NCBI GenBank assembly: GCA_024195585.1
Contig: SWBL01000121.1
Coordinates: 1-64,000 of the forward strand
Direction: 5' to 3'
DNA from: Aureobasidium sp. EXF-3400
Taxonomy: Eukaryota; Ascomycota; Dothideomycetes; Dothideales; Saccotheciaceae
DNA: 64,000 nt
In this document: positions 32,332-43,145 of the stretch, in pieces
Position numbering within the stretch: the first letter of the stretch is position 1
Layout: every line of letters starts with the position of its first letter
Notes under the pieces: model-generated
The model's database searches: none
What the model was told of the DNA's origin: nothing
Seen by the model: the letters and a program-made list of their open reading frames with translations, nothing else
Made by a program: the position numbers and the translations under genes

Positions 32332-33589
32332 TTTGCTTTTCTTTTTGCTTCTAGCATGAGAAGTATATACAATACAGTTTTGCTTCTTGTTGTCATCATC
32401 CTGGCACTGTATGCGAATTCAGAGTCTATTATTCTGTCAGGACGAGGCTATTTATGTTGCTGTATCTCGGGCGTTGCCATCTGAAGCCATCGGACGCTGT
32501 ATCACTTCTGAATCTCATGGAGTATCGGAGACGAGACCGAAAAATACTGTCAAACGAACTCGAATCTTAGGAAGGTCACCTTGTGCTCTTGCACATCTCT
32601 ACAGTCTTGTCAAATAAAGCATAGTTTTGATTTTCCCTAAACGATAGAAGGTTCATGGTCGAGTTTCGGAAGCTGATGCCCCCACATGACGACAACAACA
32701 CTGCCGACTGAAACGATCGAGTCTACCACAAATCTCCGCTCTACAATACATACCAAGCAACATAGCGTGCTCGCTACTCACAAGATAGAAGTTGCGGCTC
32801 GGGAGGTGTTACTCAGATGGCCAAGACTTTTGGCGAAAAAGACGGACCAGACCATCTCAAATACTGGAAAACGGGCTGTCTCGGTTGTCTGAAGAGCCGG
32901 AGCCCGTGACCGTTGACATCGCTTCGGTGTCTCCGATCACGCTTAATGGTACGTGAGAAACAATGGACTTGGGTTTGTTTGTTTGGATGGGTAGATCTCG
33001 TCTATCTGAGATTGCTGGTTCTCGATCGATCTGTGCCTATCTATAGATGATGAAGATGCCAAGTTCACTGTTGAAGTGTTCGGAGATCAGTCCGTATGCC
33101 TCTGAGTAGAGGCAGAGCTGAAGCAGAGCTATTCAGCTGTGATGTAAGACTCAGAGTCATGGAGAGTCTGTCACATGGGCAGTGTTTGTGGTATGGTGGC
33201 TTCTCTTCGATCCAGCCGTAATCGTGATAGACCTCGAGCATTGTGCTTGCAAACAATCCCGTCGAGTCCAAGCCAGATAGTCGCTTGTGACCTTGTGCAA
33301 CGTGCTCGAGTCTCCAAGGCATATTGGAATTATGTGTCTGGCAGAGTCCTTGCCATCTTTGTGGCACATTCGAACATTCCTCCGGACCGCTCCTTCTCCA
33401 ACCTGGATAAAGCTATCCCAAGGAGAGGCGGAGGCCAGTGTCGACATGCAGCGAGTCCACTCTGACCCTAATGTCGAGTCCGTGAAAAGGCGTGTGCAGT
33501 TGCTTGGTGGAAGGTCGATGACTGAGGCGGCTCCGGATCGAATGTGTCTATCGTTGTATGCATGCTTCAAAGCTGTACTGTATTCCTCC
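32332..33589. other. Intergenic, no gene recognised
   Basis: About 1.26 kb. A minus-strand frame at 33618-33157 overlaps the 3' end of the OYE-like gene and looks like chance. A 30-codon frame at about 32817 (MAKTFGEKDG...GCLGCLKSRSP) is too short to judge. Confidence 0.45.
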
Positions 33590-34642
33590 TCATACAAATC
33601 CAGTGTAGAAACTAGCATTCAGGCTTCTGAGCTCCGAAATCTCAAAGCCGAGCGGATCGTCGACTGGAAGCTTTGCTTCCTGCAGTGCAAGAAATTGTTG
33701 GCCGAAGACAAGAGCAACATCGCTATTGGGGTACTCGGTGTCAAGGGCGCTTCTGGCAGATTCGGGCGTGAAATCTCCAGCAATAAGCACTGGCGAGGAC
33801 TGACCCCAGACTGCGAGGAACGGTTTGATGCCTTCGTACGTATCGCACTCGATGTTGGTGATCGCGTGAGACTTGATGATGTGAATATAGGCCAGGTTCA
33901 GTCCTTTGAGCTGCTGAGTTAGCGAGGCAAACTCGGGCGCGAGACTGGACAATCGGAATGCGCTGGAGGGGCTCATGCGGAAGCCAACACGTTCAGCACC
34001 AATAGCGTCTGCGATCGCGACCGTCACTTCGAGTGCAAAGCGAATACGATTCTCAGCATGACCGCCGTACTTGCTTGTGTGTCTGTGTAATGACTGGTAG
34101 ATGAAGTAGCCGTTGGCGCCGACCTCGACTCCGTCAAAGCCGGCAGCAATGGCGTTCCTTGCAGCTTGGACGAAAGCTCTGGTTGTCGACTTGATCTCTT
34201 CTTCGTTTATGGTACTGGGTGGGGACTCTGAAGGTGAATCGCATCTAGAGAGGGATGAAAATCCGCTCGATTCGCTGGCTTGTCGTTCTCTTTTGTCTGC
34301 CGAAAGTGATGCATCTGCTAGCGGCTCGAGGGAGTCTATCGACAGGAACATGTGAGCTCCGTTCGCATGCACGGCGTCTGTGATCTCCTTCCACTGAGCG
34401 ATCTGAGCACGCGTCCAGATTCCAGGTGTGTATTTGCCGCCTCCAAGCTCCAAAGACACAACAGTTGCTTCGGCGATCACAAGACCACCTCCAGAAGCGC
34501 GCTGGGCATAGTGTTCTACTGCTACTGGCGATCGGACGTGTTCCTCATCTGTGAAGAGTCTGGTGAGAGGAGCCATTACAACACGATGCTTGAGCTCGAT
34601 TTTTCCGAGCTTGAGCGGCCGAAAGAGATTCGAGGATGACAT
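33590..34642 (-). CDS. Divergent Old Yellow Enzyme-like protein (NADH:flavin oxidoreductase fold)
   Basis: A 350-aa single-exon protein. The OYE barrel is clear: NLFRPLKLGKIELKHRVVMA, PLTR, HYAQRASGGGLVIAEATVVS, PGIWTRAQIAQWKEITDAVH, AIAAGFDGVEVGANGYFIYQ, YGGHAENRIRFALEVTVAIA, SPVLIAGDFTPESARSALD. Key positions differ. The usual VEIHGAHGYL has lost one residue including the first substrate-binding His (VEVGANGYF). The FLQLWxLGR block reads FLSIDSLEP, the RTD before YGGS is absent, and the late FGR..ANP block reads FGQQFLALQ. An Arg/Ser-rich insertion (residues about 115-145) replaces the usual loop. FMN binding and catalysis may be altered or lost. The frame is intact, so this looks like a diverged gene, not a broken one. 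Confidence 0.8.
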   Translation of the reverse strand: MSSSNLFRPLKLGKIELKHRVVMAPLTRLFTDEEHVRSPVAVEHYAQRASGGGLVIAEATVVSLELGGGKYTPGIWTRAQIAQWKEITDAVHANGAHMFLSIDSLEPLADASLSADKRERQASESSGFSSLSRCDSPSESPPSTINEEEIKSTTRAFVQAARNAIAAGFDGVEVGANGYFIYQSLHRHTSKYGGHAENRIRFALEVTVAIADAIGAERVGFRMSPSSAFRLSSLAPEFASLTQQLKGLNLAYIHIIKSHAITNIECDTYEGIKPFLAVWGQSSPVLIAGDFTPESARSALDTEYPNSDVALVFGQQFLALQEAKLPVDDPLGFEISELRSLNASFYTGFV

Positions 34643-36928
34643 TGTTGCGGTGTTGAGAGGAGAGTTGTGAGTTCTGGTGTTCGCGGCGCGTGCGGGCTGA
34701 TCGATCCTTCAATATCTGTCTGCTGCCTGCAATTCCGATGTCGATGGTCAGCAGAGTGTTAATGAAGAAGGTAAAAGTTGTCTGCTTAGAAGAAAGACAA
34801 TGAGCAGTTGACATAAGTCATACTGTGTTGGCAAAGAAGGTTCTCAAACGACGGCTTCGCATGCCCTATATTCAAGCCAGGCCGTCTTGTTAGTAGTCCC
34901 TTAAACAGTGTACGCGCGAAATTTCCAAAGTCGGAATTAGACAAGGCTTAGACCCATCGAATTGGAGATTCGACGCTAGACTCTGGAGACTCGGGGTATC
35001 ATCAACCTTCGGAAGATAAATTTCTCCAAACGGCCAAGTTCCCGTTAGAACTTCCACCAACCAGAGGTCACGAATGCAGCTACGTTCCGATGCGGAGTCT
35101 TGTTGCATAATACAGACAACTTACAACGAGCACATCGAGCAAGAAATTATCTCTCTCGATGAGCAAGCCTGAGATATCCTTGAGCCCTTGAATGGAAACC
35201 AAGACGCCGTGGTCGGCAGCTACAATTCAACGGTAAACTGATCGAGTGGAACCTTAATTAAGGTGTGCTTTTGATATGATGGCCCGCCGTATTAATACGT
35301 ACCCTCGCTACCCTTGTCCTTAGAGCTGGGTATTGTTCGGGAATCTGTGTAGTCAAAGAGCCGTCCGCAGTCGGCGAACGGTCTGTCGACGAGTCACTTA
35401 CCATTCATGAGCTTATGCTTCTGCCAAACCTAGGCGATCGAGGAAGAGAAGGGGCAACGAAGTCTGCAAGTTTGCCCCGAAAGGACGACTTTGGCCCGAG
35501 CGGCTTGTACAGGGGCCTGCTTGCGCATCGTTTAGGGCGTGACCCTAGATCTCGGAAGCTGTGGTTGATCAAGCCACCAAGCCCTAGTTCCAAGGAATCG
35601 ACCTCTACACGAACCTCTCGCCACGTTGTGCCCGGAGTTAGGTTGCACTGGAACGTTGCCTCGGGTTTGTCTGACATCAGGGGCCGCAGGCGGTCAAACA
35701 ACGCTCCATCGCCCAGAGAAGTTAGGTGACGGATGTTGAATCATCAACGGGCTTGAAGACACCGAACAAGGGTCGTAGCCAACCTTGGAGCCTGAGCACA
35801 TGTGTCGATGGTCGTTGAACACAGCGATAGCATCAAGATCAATAGCCCTACTCATGCTAGAGAATCACCTGAGTCTACTGCTGCACTTGTCCCGGTGGTC
35901 CACGCGAGTGTGGTGAGGAAGAATCAGGCTGGATCGAGATCCGAGTCCAAGCGGGAAGATCCGGCGAACTTTGATGCAGAGATGCGAGTTGATCCGAGTC
36001 CGTGAGACAACTGTTTTTCGCTACACATATGACGCACCGCCCAGATCGATTCGAATTTGGCGACACTGCCACGAGACGGTGGTCGACGAGATCAAGCTGT
36101 TCGAGTCGTGTCCAGTGTGAAATACAGAGTTGGTGCAAGTGCGGCGTTTGGAGGAGTTTGCTAGAATCCTATTGCGCCTACACGGCAGCAGCGAGAGCTG
36201 AGGAGAGGCGCCTTCCGTAGAGCAGATTTGTTTTTTGTTGGACGGATATGTTTCCGACAGCGGGAGCTGCGTCGCGTGTGACCAGCGACCGCGTTGCAAC
36301 GAGACCGATAATTGGATTTTGCAGAAGACCTACCATCGTTAGTCCTTGTCTCTTCGCTGTGCTTGTTGATGGAAAGAAACCAGGACTCGATGAGCAACCC
36401 GAGGGGCGGTCTAGGTTCTATATGAGTGCGCTGATTTAGCCGCCACGGTCGTCCTCGGTCGTGTTTTTTTCGGAGAACTTCCGTGGATGTGCTCCGTGGG
36501 AAGTCATGCACCGTGAGAAGCTCCGACCGAGGTATTCGTCGCATATCCTCCGACGTGCTGATGGGGATACTAATTTTGAGTGGACACTGAAAACTCCTAT
36601 TTTAGTTTTGCTGCGTTCACAAATCAAAGACAACACCCTCGGAGTAGTCATCGGGTTTTGTTAGTAACAGCAAATGTTGGCAACAGGTTCCTTTTCGGAC
36701 AGCACGAACGCAGGTGGGCAACATCACTTTGTTCGAAACGTATCATTGAGGTGCACAGCAACTAGTCTAATAGGTCGTCAACTACAGATTACGTTCTTGA
36801 AAGATCCCAAGCTGAAGATGACTAAAGTAGAACTTAACGTTCCAAGTCAATACCGACTCCCTCTTTGCACAACCCTATTTCAATCGAAGGATTCGTCCGT
36901 CCAACTATCCAGCTGGCATGATAAAGCA
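34643..36928. other. Long intergenic region with one weak coding signal
   Basis: 2.3 kb. On the minus strand, about 35740-35405 stays open for over 110 codons with protein-like sequence (LTSLGDGALFDRLRPLMSDK, TFQCNLTPGTTWREVRVEVD, SLELGLGGLINHSF), and 35108-34890 is another (LWLVEVLTGTWPFGEIYLPK). A GTAAGTG donor-like site follows the first. They may be pieces of a decayed or multi-intron gene, but I could not join them convincingly and recognise no family. The rest shows only random short frames. Confidence 0.3.
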
Positions 36929-38003
36929 TTAGATCAGAGGCGAAGCAGACTGCGTCTGGTTTGGATCTAACAGATTCTGATACAAGTTGGAGGACTGAAC
37001 TTGATGACTCCACAGCCCCCAAGGTCGGTCTGCCGTGCCAGACATTGTCGTCCAGGAATCGACAGTCTGTTGAGTTGTCAGATACTCCAGTCCTGTTTGA
37101 CCATTGTTGGGATATGCGTTCTGTATGGTCAAGGCTGTCGCCTGGATCCCTGCATTAGTTTGCGTGTACATCGCTTGCATGACGGCGAGTTTGATGCTCG
37201 ACGCTACGGTCGTAAAACCGTGGTTCTGCATCAAGACCACTGCATAGTCGGCTTCCGTCTGTGTTGCGTTGGGTAAAGTGTGGTTCGACGAGAACTCAGT
37301 CGCAAGCGCAGCTCCGAGACGCTGTGTGCGAATAAGAAGGTCTTGCTTCTCGCCTGGCTCGTAGTGCTGGGTGATGTCAAAGTTCGGAACGACGTCGCCT
37401 GAGCACGAAGTATGAGCAGAGCACGCTCAAAAGGGCTTTTGTGCATACCTAAAAAGCCGGCCATGTGGATGGATGGGCGTAATGGGACACCGCTAAAGGT
37501 GAACGGGACGACCTGGGGCGAGTCTAAAAGTAAGGGTACAGTTAGCATGTTTCCATAAAGAGGAGGATCAAAGTACAGACGACAGTCGAAGAGCCATCTG
37601 GTGGCTCTTGATCTGTGCTATCTGTACCCTCGCTTTACCCACGGCTGTGAACGACACTGTTGACACTGGGAAAGCGTTTGTATAGCTCGCTGTGGATATA
37701 TCTTTCAATGAATCCACTAGGAGCGTTCGGATCGATTGGAGCAGCATCGTCGACATAGTATTCGACCAAATCGCTGCTGTTGGCTACCAAAGCAGGAGCA
37801 AGGTTACGAGACATGAAGAAGTTCGAGCCGTTGTTCGGATTGCGGACAGACACATGGCCATATGCATCTAGGACGCCATTGTAATGGAGGATATGTAGCC
37901 CAGTGATGAGAGTGTTGAATACCGTGGTGAGATTAGCTGCTACCATCTTGGTCGGCGGTGATGATGATGAGGGGGATGACTTGTCAGACGAACGGTCGGC
38001 CAT
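36929..38003 (-). CDS. Class II aldolase/adducin family protein
   Basis: A 301-aa protein. Exons are 38003-37643, 37523-37449 and 37398-36929; introns are 37524-37642 (119 bp, GTGGGT donor) and 37399-37448 (50 bp). The first join restores the zinc-binding HSH motif (NSVVHSHSPQVVPFTFSGVP), which is strong support for that unusual donor. Other family landmarks are GHVSVRNPNNGSNFFMSRN near the N-terminus, VPLRPSIHMAGFLG, and MQNHGFTTVASSIKLAVMQA, which gives a further His ligand. Relatives cleave or epimerise sugar phosphates or decarboxylate related acids with a divalent metal; the substrate here is unknown. The N-terminal 20 residues are Ser-rich. Confidence 0.9.
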
Positions 38004-39388
38004 GTTGGAATGCTACGAGATCTCTTTTCTATCCAGAGCTACAAAGTTTCAATACATGCAGGAAGATGTCAGGGTATCGCCTTGATGTTGTTCGGATGAC
38101 GAGGTTGATCGACCAGATGAGGTGTTGTGGGGTGCGGCTTGAAAGAGCAATTGCACGCTGCGACCCTGACCCGCCCACTTGGCATTTTACAAGTACGTAA
38201 TTCAGGATCAAAATCCGAAATGGAACAGATCTGGATGATCACATACATTGTGAAAGGCACCAGAAGTTGGAAGGTGACGGTGATTCCAAAAGAGAACATC
38301 TTGAGTAGAAGCTGTGAAATGGAAAGGAAAGATGTGTAACCATGACAAAACATGATTATAACGTTTTACTCCTGTCCAGAACACAACAGTTGATATACGC
38401 TCCCCAAGATTTCACGAGCCAATAAATATGTAGGGCTTGCTATACAGCTCGACCGTGGAAAGATTGTTACAACGATAGTGAGGTATGGCTCGTCGAAGTT
38501 GCGAGAGAATGAGGCTTCTCGAAAAAGCTTCGCGAAATGCTTCCCCATCTCACCCGCATTTTCGGGCAGCTCAAATTATTGCCGAACCTTGGCTCATCCA
38601 CGCCCAACTCACGCCTACTTCGCACCGAGTCTTCCGCCTCCATCGACAACTGGCCGGCATGAGTGCAAGTATTTCTCTCGCCATACAATCAACCGTAAAG
38701 GCGAAATACCTACGTCGACTCGACCCACAGCCAACTGTAGCGGTCATGCAAAGCTCGGCCTTATACTGCAAACCTTCGCGGACGAATTATCGACTTTCTA
38801 CTCTGCGCAACGATCAGCAAGCGAGATCAATTCATTCACCCGTGTGAATACGCCGAGTACAGAGGCAGCTTGCAAGGCGTCGGATAATAAGGTGAGCTAA
38901 ATGAATGTCACATCGCTGACATTGCTAGTGATATGCATTTTAATATACGTTTATGGTCAGCGAGCGGGGACGATCTCTAGCGAAGCTCTCGTAGCTTGAC
39001 CCCGTGACGATTAACGATGGACCACTGGGACTTGTGCCGAAAGCGACGGAGATACGTGCGCAACTCGTGAGATACTAATGTCTGAGCCTGCAAAACACTG
39101 CCTGCAGTTCTGGAAGAACGAGCACCGTCACATCCAATTATAGCTAGGCGACTATCTCCTTGACCATTCTGAAACTGATGTTCGATGGAATGGCGTCCAA
39201 GACGGGACCAAGAGGATCACAAGGCTTGACTGCGGCCCGAGGTACGTGGAGAAGCGTGGTAACGTGTGGGGAAGGTGACTTTTGATTGCCTGTTCCTGGA
39301 ACACTTCGACAATCACCCGTCTGCATGGAAGCAGCATGCTGCACATCGCCTAAGAGAACGGCCTCGACTCCCACAGGCTACCCCGTAC
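38004..39388. other. Intergenic, no gene recognised
   Basis: About 1.4 kb. Overlapping plus-strand frames at 38478-38900 show no known protein and look like chance. Confidence 0.45.
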
Positions 39389-39659
39389 CCCCACCGGAAC
39401 AATTATACGGATCATATGGGGAACGGCGGGGAGCTTGCAACTATTCGCGGTCAACACTACAGCAATTACGGCGGGATGTTCAGCAATACTACAAGTCTAA
39501 GCTTGATGTGGTCATGGGACTAGTCGAAGCATCCACTGGAGTAAACAACGGCAAGCATAATCATCCTGTTGATCCCGCCGGATTACGGTAGATATCAAAA
39601 GTGAGTTCGTATGCATTGATATTTGTATGCATCTATCACCAGGGCCTGAACATAAATAG
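39389..39659 (+). promoter_or_regulatory. Candidate arabinofuranosidase promoter: CreA-type motifs and TATA box
   Basis: CCCCAC at 39389-39394 (reverse of GTGGGG) and GCGGGG at 39426-39431 match SYGGRG. ATAAATAG at 39652-39659 is a TATA-like box about 90 bp before the ATG. Carbon catabolite repression of abfB genes is established in Aspergillus, but the motif is short and common, so the sites are suggestions. Confidence 0.3.
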
Positions 39660-39747
39660 AAAGGGCAACGCTGCCCTTCTATCGACTATTAGCTCTTCTC
39701 CAACTCTCACATCACACTCTTCTAGACACCTCGACTATCATCCAAAC

Positions 39748-41244
39748 ATGCGTTCAAGGTCGAACTTCGCTCTGGGCTTGGCTGCCACCGGATCTTTGGT
39801 CGCTGCTGCTCCTTGCGATCTTTACAAGAATGGCGGCACTCCTTGCGTAGCAGCTCATGGCACTACTCGTGCATTGTACGATGCCTACACTGGCCCTCTC
39901 TACCAAGTCAAGAGAGGTTCCGACGGTGCAACCACTGACATTACTCCTCTGTCTGCTGGTGGTGTCGCCAATGCTGCTGCTCAAGACTCTTTCTGCAAAG
40001 GCACTACATGCCTGATTAGCGTCATCTACGATCAGTCTGGTCGTGCAAACCACCTGTATCAGGCTCCTAAGGGTGCTTTCAGCGGACCTGATGTCAACGG
40101 ACAGGACAACTTGGCCAGTGCTATTGGAGCTCCAGTAACGCTGAATGGCAAGAAGGCATACGGTGTATTCGTCTCCCCTGGCACTGGTTACAGAAACGAC
40201 GAAGTTAGCGGCACAGCTACTGGCAACCAGCCTGAGGGCATGTACGCTGTTCTTGATGGTACTCACTACAACGACGCTTGCTGCTTCGACTACGGAAACG
40301 CAGAGGTCAGCAACACAGACACTGGCAATGGACATATGGAGGCTGTTTACTACGGCAACAACACAGTCTGGGGTAGCGGGTCTGGCAGCGGCCCCTGGCT
40401 CATGGCTGACCTCGAGAACGGTCTGTTCTCAGGACAGGGTACGAAGTTGAACGCAGCCGACCCTTCGATCTACAACAGATTCTTCACCGGAATGGTCAAG
40501 GGAGAACCCAACCAGTGGGCACTTCGCGGTGGCAACGCTGCATCTGGTTCTCTGTCGACATACTACAGTGGCGCTCGTCCCACAGTTGGTGGATACAACC
40601 CCATGAGTCTTGAGGGTGCCATCATCCTTGGTATTGGTGGTGATAACAGTCACGGCGCTCAGGGTACATTCTACGAGGGTGTCATGACCTCGGGCTACCC
40701 ATCTGACGCTGTTGAAGCGTCGGTACAGGCCAACATCGTTGCTGCCAAGTATGCTACTACATCCTTGAACACCGCACCCCTCACCGTGGGCAACAAGGTC
40801 TCGATCAAGGTGACGACTCCTGGTTACGACACACGCTACCTGGCACACAGCGGAGCCACTGTCAACACACAGGTTGTCACATCATCCAGCGCCACTGCAT
40901 TGAAGCAGCAATCCAGCTGGACTGTCCGCACCGGTCTCGGAAACAGCGACTGCTACTCGTTTGAGTCGGTTGACACACCCGGAAGCTTCATCAGACACTA
41001 CAACTTCGTGCTCCAGCTCAACAAGAACGACAACACCAAGGCGTTCAAGGAGGACGCGACTTTCTGCTCTCAAACTGGACTCGTGACCGGCAACACGATC
41101 AGATCGTGGAGCTACCCTGCCAAGTTCTTCCGTCACTACAACAATGTTGGATACATTGCCAGCAACGGAGGTGTCAACGACTTTGATTCTGCTACAGGCT
41201 TCAACAACGATGTCAGCTTCATCGTTGGCACCAGCTTTGCTTAG
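39748..41244 (+). CDS. abfB: Secreted alpha-L-arabinofuranosidase B, GH54 with CBM42
   Basis: A 498-aa single-exon protein, close to the 499 aa of Aspergillus AbfB. Signal peptide MRSRSNFALGLAATGSLVAA is followed by APCDLYKNGGTPCVAAHGTT, the GH54 start. The catalytic domain includes TTCLISVIYDQSGRANHLYQ, the adjacent double Cys in DACCFDYGN, PMSLEGAIILGIGGDNSHGA with the nucleophile Glu, and GTFYEGVMTSGYPSDAVE. The C-terminal third is the arabinose-binding CBM42 (YDTRYLAHSG, GSFIRHYNFVLQL, AKFFRHYNNVGYIAS). It releases arabinose side chains from arabinoxylan and arabinan in plant cell walls. The intronless state and length suggest an intact enzyme. Confidence 0.97.
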   Translation: MRSRSNFALGLAATGSLVAAAPCDLYKNGGTPCVAAHGTTRALYDAYTGPLYQVKRGSDGATTDITPLSAGGVANAAAQDSFCKGTTCLISVIYDQSGRANHLYQAPKGAFSGPDVNGQDNLASAIGAPVTLNGKKAYGVFVSPGTGYRNDEVSGTATGNQPEGMYAVLDGTHYNDACCFDYGNAEVSNTDTGNGHMEAVYYGNNTVWGSGSGSGPWLMADLENGLFSGQGTKLNAADPSIYNRFFTGMVKGEPNQWALRGGNAASGSLSTYYSGARPTVGGYNPMSLEGAIILGIGGDNSHGAQGTFYEGVMTSGYPSDAVEASVQANIVAAKYATTSLNTAPLTVGNKVSIKVTTPGYDTRYLAHSGATVNTQVVTSSSATALKQQSSWTVRTGLGNSDCYSFESVDTPGSFIRHYNFVLQLNKNDNTKAFKEDATFCSQTGLVTGNTIRSWSYPAKFFRHYNNVGYIASNGGVNDFDSATGFNNDVSFIVGTSFA

Positions 41245-41708
41245 ATACAAAAAGTCGGAATGGGAATGACTGAAAAGGATGCTTATGATGGATGTGGAGT
41301 TTTGTGTTAGTTCTAGCCATAGTCTTTGAAATATGATATGGTTGTCTCATTTTTGTGCCGTTGTAAAGAAGAAACGAAGGGTCACTGGCGCGGAGGCTCT
41401 TATCGGACAAAGCGATAGGGCTGGAGCGGCGGTCGGCAGTCGGCTCGGACCCTGCGAGATGATCGTCATGGGGCTTTTGCTCGGAAGGAGAAGCCTCGAG
41501 ACTTTGAACTTGTCCTTGTTCCTTACACACAACCTAAGCAGAACATCCGCTATCAAACAATTTTGCAATTCTACCACGCCACTTGACTTCTCTCCCGCAC
41601 GTCTACCTCCGACCAACACATTCTCTCTTCGTCTGCGTTCACACGAGCAAGAACGCCACCGTCTCGCGTCAAAAGTACCCCTCCTCGATCGACCCACACA
41701 CACACATC
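41245..41708. other. Intergenic, 3' UTR and E2 promoter
   Basis: 464 bp between the arabinofuranosidase stop and the E2 start; no RNA gene or repeat seen. Confidence 0.5.
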
Positions 41709-42321
41709 ATGTCGACCTCATCACCAGTACCGCGCTTCGGCACGCCTGGCGGTTCGTCCAGCTCGGCGCTCCTTCTGGGTCGCCAATTCAAGCAAATGCA
41801 AAGCGACAAGGACATCCCCGGCATCAGCTGCGGCCTGGTTAACAACAGCGTCTTTGAGTGGGAGGTCATGCTCATGCTGCCCGACGAGAGCGGCGGTCTC
41901 TACGGCGGTGGTTGCTTCAGGAGTCTGCTGCACTTTCCCTCAGAATACCCCCACATGCCGCCCAAGATGAAGTTTGTCACGCCCATCTGGCACCCCAACA
42001 GTGAGTCGTGCTTCCTTATCTACCTTGTCCTGTCTTGTACTGATCATCCTCATTACAGTCTACGAAAGCGGCGAAGTCTGCATCTCCATCCTGCATCCCC
42101 CGGAAGAAGACAAGTACGGTTATGAATCCGCCGCCGAGCGCTGGTCACCCGTCCAAACCCCCGAAACCATCTTGCTCTCCGTCATCAGCATGCTCTCATC
42201 GCCAAACGACGAGTCACCCGCAAACATCGAAGCTGGCAAGCAATGGCGCGAGGACCCGCCTGCTTTCAAGAAAAAGGTCAGAAAGTGCGTCAGAGACTCG
42301 CAGGAGAGTGCTTGGGATTAG
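41709..42321 (+). CDS. Ubiquitin-conjugating enzyme E2, UBE2G1/Ubc15 type
   Basis: A 184-aa protein. Exon 1 is 41709-42000 and exon 2 is 42059-42321; the intron is 42001-42058 (58 bp, GTGAGT), joining IWHPN to IYESGEVCISILHPPEEDKY. The active-site Cys is about residue 105. The acidic insertion after it (HPPEEDKYGYESAAERWSPV) is that of the UBE2G1/UBE2G2/Cdc34 class, and EDKYGYE points to UBE2G1 and fission yeast Ubc15. Before the catalytic fold is a short Ser-rich N-terminus (MSTSSPVPRFGTPGGSSSSA). It transfers ubiquitin from E1 to substrates with an E3, typically building K48 chains. Confidence 0.93.
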
Positions 42322-43042
42322 TCCATCTACGTCGACAATCAAGGAGTGTACATTGTGAGCCGGGCGCCCGATGGCTTTGTTTTTTCCTTCATATTCATTC
42401 TTAAGGTGCATTGGTGGGGGTTTTGTTGCTTTCGTTTTATCGTCAACAGTATACATTCAGGGCTTCGGGTTTGACATGCTCTGCCATTTATGATTTTACA
42501 ATGTACCTAGGTAGAAAGTACCAGGGTCACCCCACTGTAGCGGGTGTCACCCTGGTCTCAAATTATTGTCCCAAATACATCGTCAAGCTACGAACTACTG
42601 TCGTTTCAACTCCATTGTGAAAACAAGGTCTCTTTGTTACTCATTTGCTTTCAATTTTGATCGCTGCCAATGGGAAATTGAAGTGTTTGTTGGACAATCG
42701 AGTTTCGAGCTATTCTTGCATCAAAACCTTCCCTATCAACCATTCGCTTTGCACGGCATCTCGATACAACTCCCTAAGCACGAATTTCAAGACTTCACCA
42801 TGTCAAACTCAAATTATATCAGGCCAACACTCGATCTTCAATTCCGACACTTTAATCCAAAAACTCGATGAATTGAAAGACCCTAAACCAGAGATAACCC
42901 GACCTTGAAGGTCCGGAGAAAGCGGGGTAAACAGAAAGCACCATGATGGGCACCAAATGCCGAGATAGGCAGCTGCAATCCACGCTCGAACACGCAAGCT
43001 TATCTTGCCGCTTGTTCCACAAGGCAGACAGTTAAAAGCCTC
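42322..43042. other. Intergenic, no gene recognised
   Basis: About 720 bp with small frames of 70-100 codons only; no family, RNA or repeat seen. Confidence 0.5.
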
Positions 43043-43049
43043 ATATATA
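43043..43049 (+). promoter_or_regulatory. TATA box of the bleomycin hydrolase gene
   Basis: TATATAG in catatatagc, about 97 bp before the ATG at 43146 and followed by a pyrimidine-rich leader, which is a normal fungal arrangement. Confidence 0.4.
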
Positions 43050-43145
43050 GCTATCTTCCATCTCCATCTGCTCCTTTGTCGTAGCTTCTGTTATTCTGTG
43101 GTGATTACACTCTCCATACAGTCTCAATACAGCAGATAGGTCAAT

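Noticed and set aside
39286..39591. 101-codon plus-strand frame just before abfB
   Set aside because: It covers the likely promoter with CreA-type motifs and has no recognisable protein or neighbouring exon.
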